DNA of 13,460 bases from the NCBI GenBank assembly GCA_031271075.1, contig JAISWN010000342.1, forward strand, positions 1-13,460, written 5' to 3'. The notes under the pieces were generated by a model. The model had not been told where the DNA came from. It ran no database searches and worked only from the letters and a program-made list of their open reading frames with translations. The DNA comes from Treponema sp. (lineage in GTDB: Bacteria; Spirochaetota; Spirochaetia; Treponematales; Breznakiellaceae). Shown piece by piece: positions 13,193 to 13,460 of this stretch. Each line of letters begins with the position of its first letter. Within the stretch, counting starts at the first letter, position 1. The translations under genes were made by a program, and so were the position numbers.

Positions 13193-13213
13193 ATATGATC
13201 TGTCAAATATGAT
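13186..13213. repeat. 14-bp tandem duplication containing the -35 box
   Basis: CTGTCAAATATGAT occurs twice in a row (13186-13199, 13200-13213), so the minus strand carries two TTGACA hexamers 14 nt apart. Only the proximal one is correctly spaced from TATAAT. Confidence 0.9.
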
Positions 13214-13229
13214 ATGACCTTGTGGGAGG

Positions 13230-13247
13230 CCCGGGGTGAAACCCGGG
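13230..13247. repeat. GC-rich hairpin downstream of the Gfo/Idh gene
   Basis: CCCGGG-GTGAAA-CCCGGG can form a 6-bp GC stem. It lies between the stop of the oxidoreductase gene and the SDR promoter. No T-run follows on either strand, so termination is uncertain. Confidence 0.4.
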
Positions 13248-13326
13248 GAGAATCGAAAAAGCCCTGAACAAGGGGATGTCCGTTGAGGATATCCCCGATC
13301 AGGTTGGTTTTGGAAGCGGCTCCTAA
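13240..13326 (+). pseudogene. Possible C-terminal remnant of an Rpn-like protein
   Basis: From just after an in-frame TGA, the plus strand reads NPGRIEKALNKGMSVEDIPD then QVGFGSGS and a TAA. 'I.KAL.KGMS.EDI....G' resembles the C-terminal helix pair of Rpn/PD-(D/E)XK-type putative nucleases, the family also suspected at the left edge. No start and no ribosome site are present and only 28 residues remain. It could equally be chance. Confidence 0.25.
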
Positions 13327-13342
13327 GGCCTGCGGCTATGGA

Positions 13343-13459
13343 TTATTTGAAATATACCGGTTGTCCCTTTTCGGCGGAAGTATAAATGGCTTCCAGTATT
13401 TCCGAAACGACGCAGGCTTGTTCCGGCAGGACCAAAGGATCGGTACCGGTCTTTACCGC
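13343..13459 (-). CDS. Gfo/Idh/MocA-type oxidoreductase, C-terminal 38 residues
   Basis: Partial gene entering from the right. The visible end reads AVKTGTDPLVLPEQACVVSE, then ILEAIYTSAEKGQPVYFK and TAA. 'P.EQA..V..IL.AIY.SA..G.PV' is the usual C-terminus of NAD(P)-dependent sugar dehydrogenases of the Gfo/Idh/MocA family. It is upstream of, and in the same direction as, the SDR operon, but about 150 nt including a hairpin and a strong promoter separate them, so it is probably its own transcription unit. A role in the same sugar pathway is plausible by position only. Confidence 0.65.
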   Translation of the reverse strand, partial: AVKTGTDPLVLPEQACVVSEILEAIYTSAEKGQPVYFK

Positions 13460-13460
13460 C

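Noticed and set aside
1..13460. CRISPR arrays, tRNA or rRNA genes, insertion sequences with intact transposase
   Set aside because: No regularly spaced repeats, no cloverleaf-like or conserved rRNA stretches, and no transposase motifs were seen by eye; only the fragmentary Rpn-like pieces hint at mobile DNA.

Overview
The window looks like a stretch of accessory carbohydrate or organic-acid catabolism genes, GC-rich (roughly mid-50s %), probably from a spirochaete of the gut-treponeme type. Reasons: the TRAP binding protein has a short signal ending in 'LYAKG', gene order is dense, strong GGAGG ribosome sites are common, and a fragment at the left edge resembles the PD-(D/E)XK/Rpn-like proteins common in treponemes. 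This assignment rests on resemblance only. All intact genes but one lie on the minus strand, and no gene-free stretch exceeds 300 bases.

Layout, left to right. (1) 1-397: an open frame on the minus strand that joins the C-terminal part of an alpha/beta hydrolase to the start of an Rpn-like protein running off the window; it has no visible start. (2) 398-536: intergenic DNA with a decayed copy of a palindromic repeat, a perfect 35-nt palindrome and a second small hairpin. (3) 6140 down to 537: a sugar-type ABC operon of binding lipoprotein, permease, fused double ATPase, permease, and a COG2159-type amidohydrolase. (4) 9079 down to 6241: a TRAP operon (DctP-, DctQ- and DctM-type). (5) 9258-9920, plus strand: a GntR/FCD repressor gene, divergent from the TRAP operon. 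(6) 13086 down to 9949: a catabolic operon of short-chain dehydrogenase, transaldolase-family aldolase and LarA/DUF2088 racemase-like enzyme. (7) 13343-13459: the C-terminal end of a Gfo/Idh/MocA oxidoreductase entering from the right.

How it fits together. Each of the three minus-strand operons begins with a near-consensus sigma70 promoter (TTGACA, exactly 17 nt, TATACT or TATAAT). Each carries a GTATAC-containing operator with the same 8-7-8 geometry (ATGTATAC-N7-GTATACAT, degenerate at the third). In the two transport operons the operator overlaps the -10 and the start point; in the enzyme operon it lies just downstream. A near-match to one arm also sits in front of the GntR gene. The simplest reading is one local regulon: the GntR/FCD protein represses two uptake systems and an enzyme set until an acid ligand appears. 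The two transporter promoters and leaders are 91/93 identical, so the TRAP cassette is bracketed by direct repeats. The substrate is not identifiable from sequence; a sugar acid or related 2-hydroxy acid is the leading inference.
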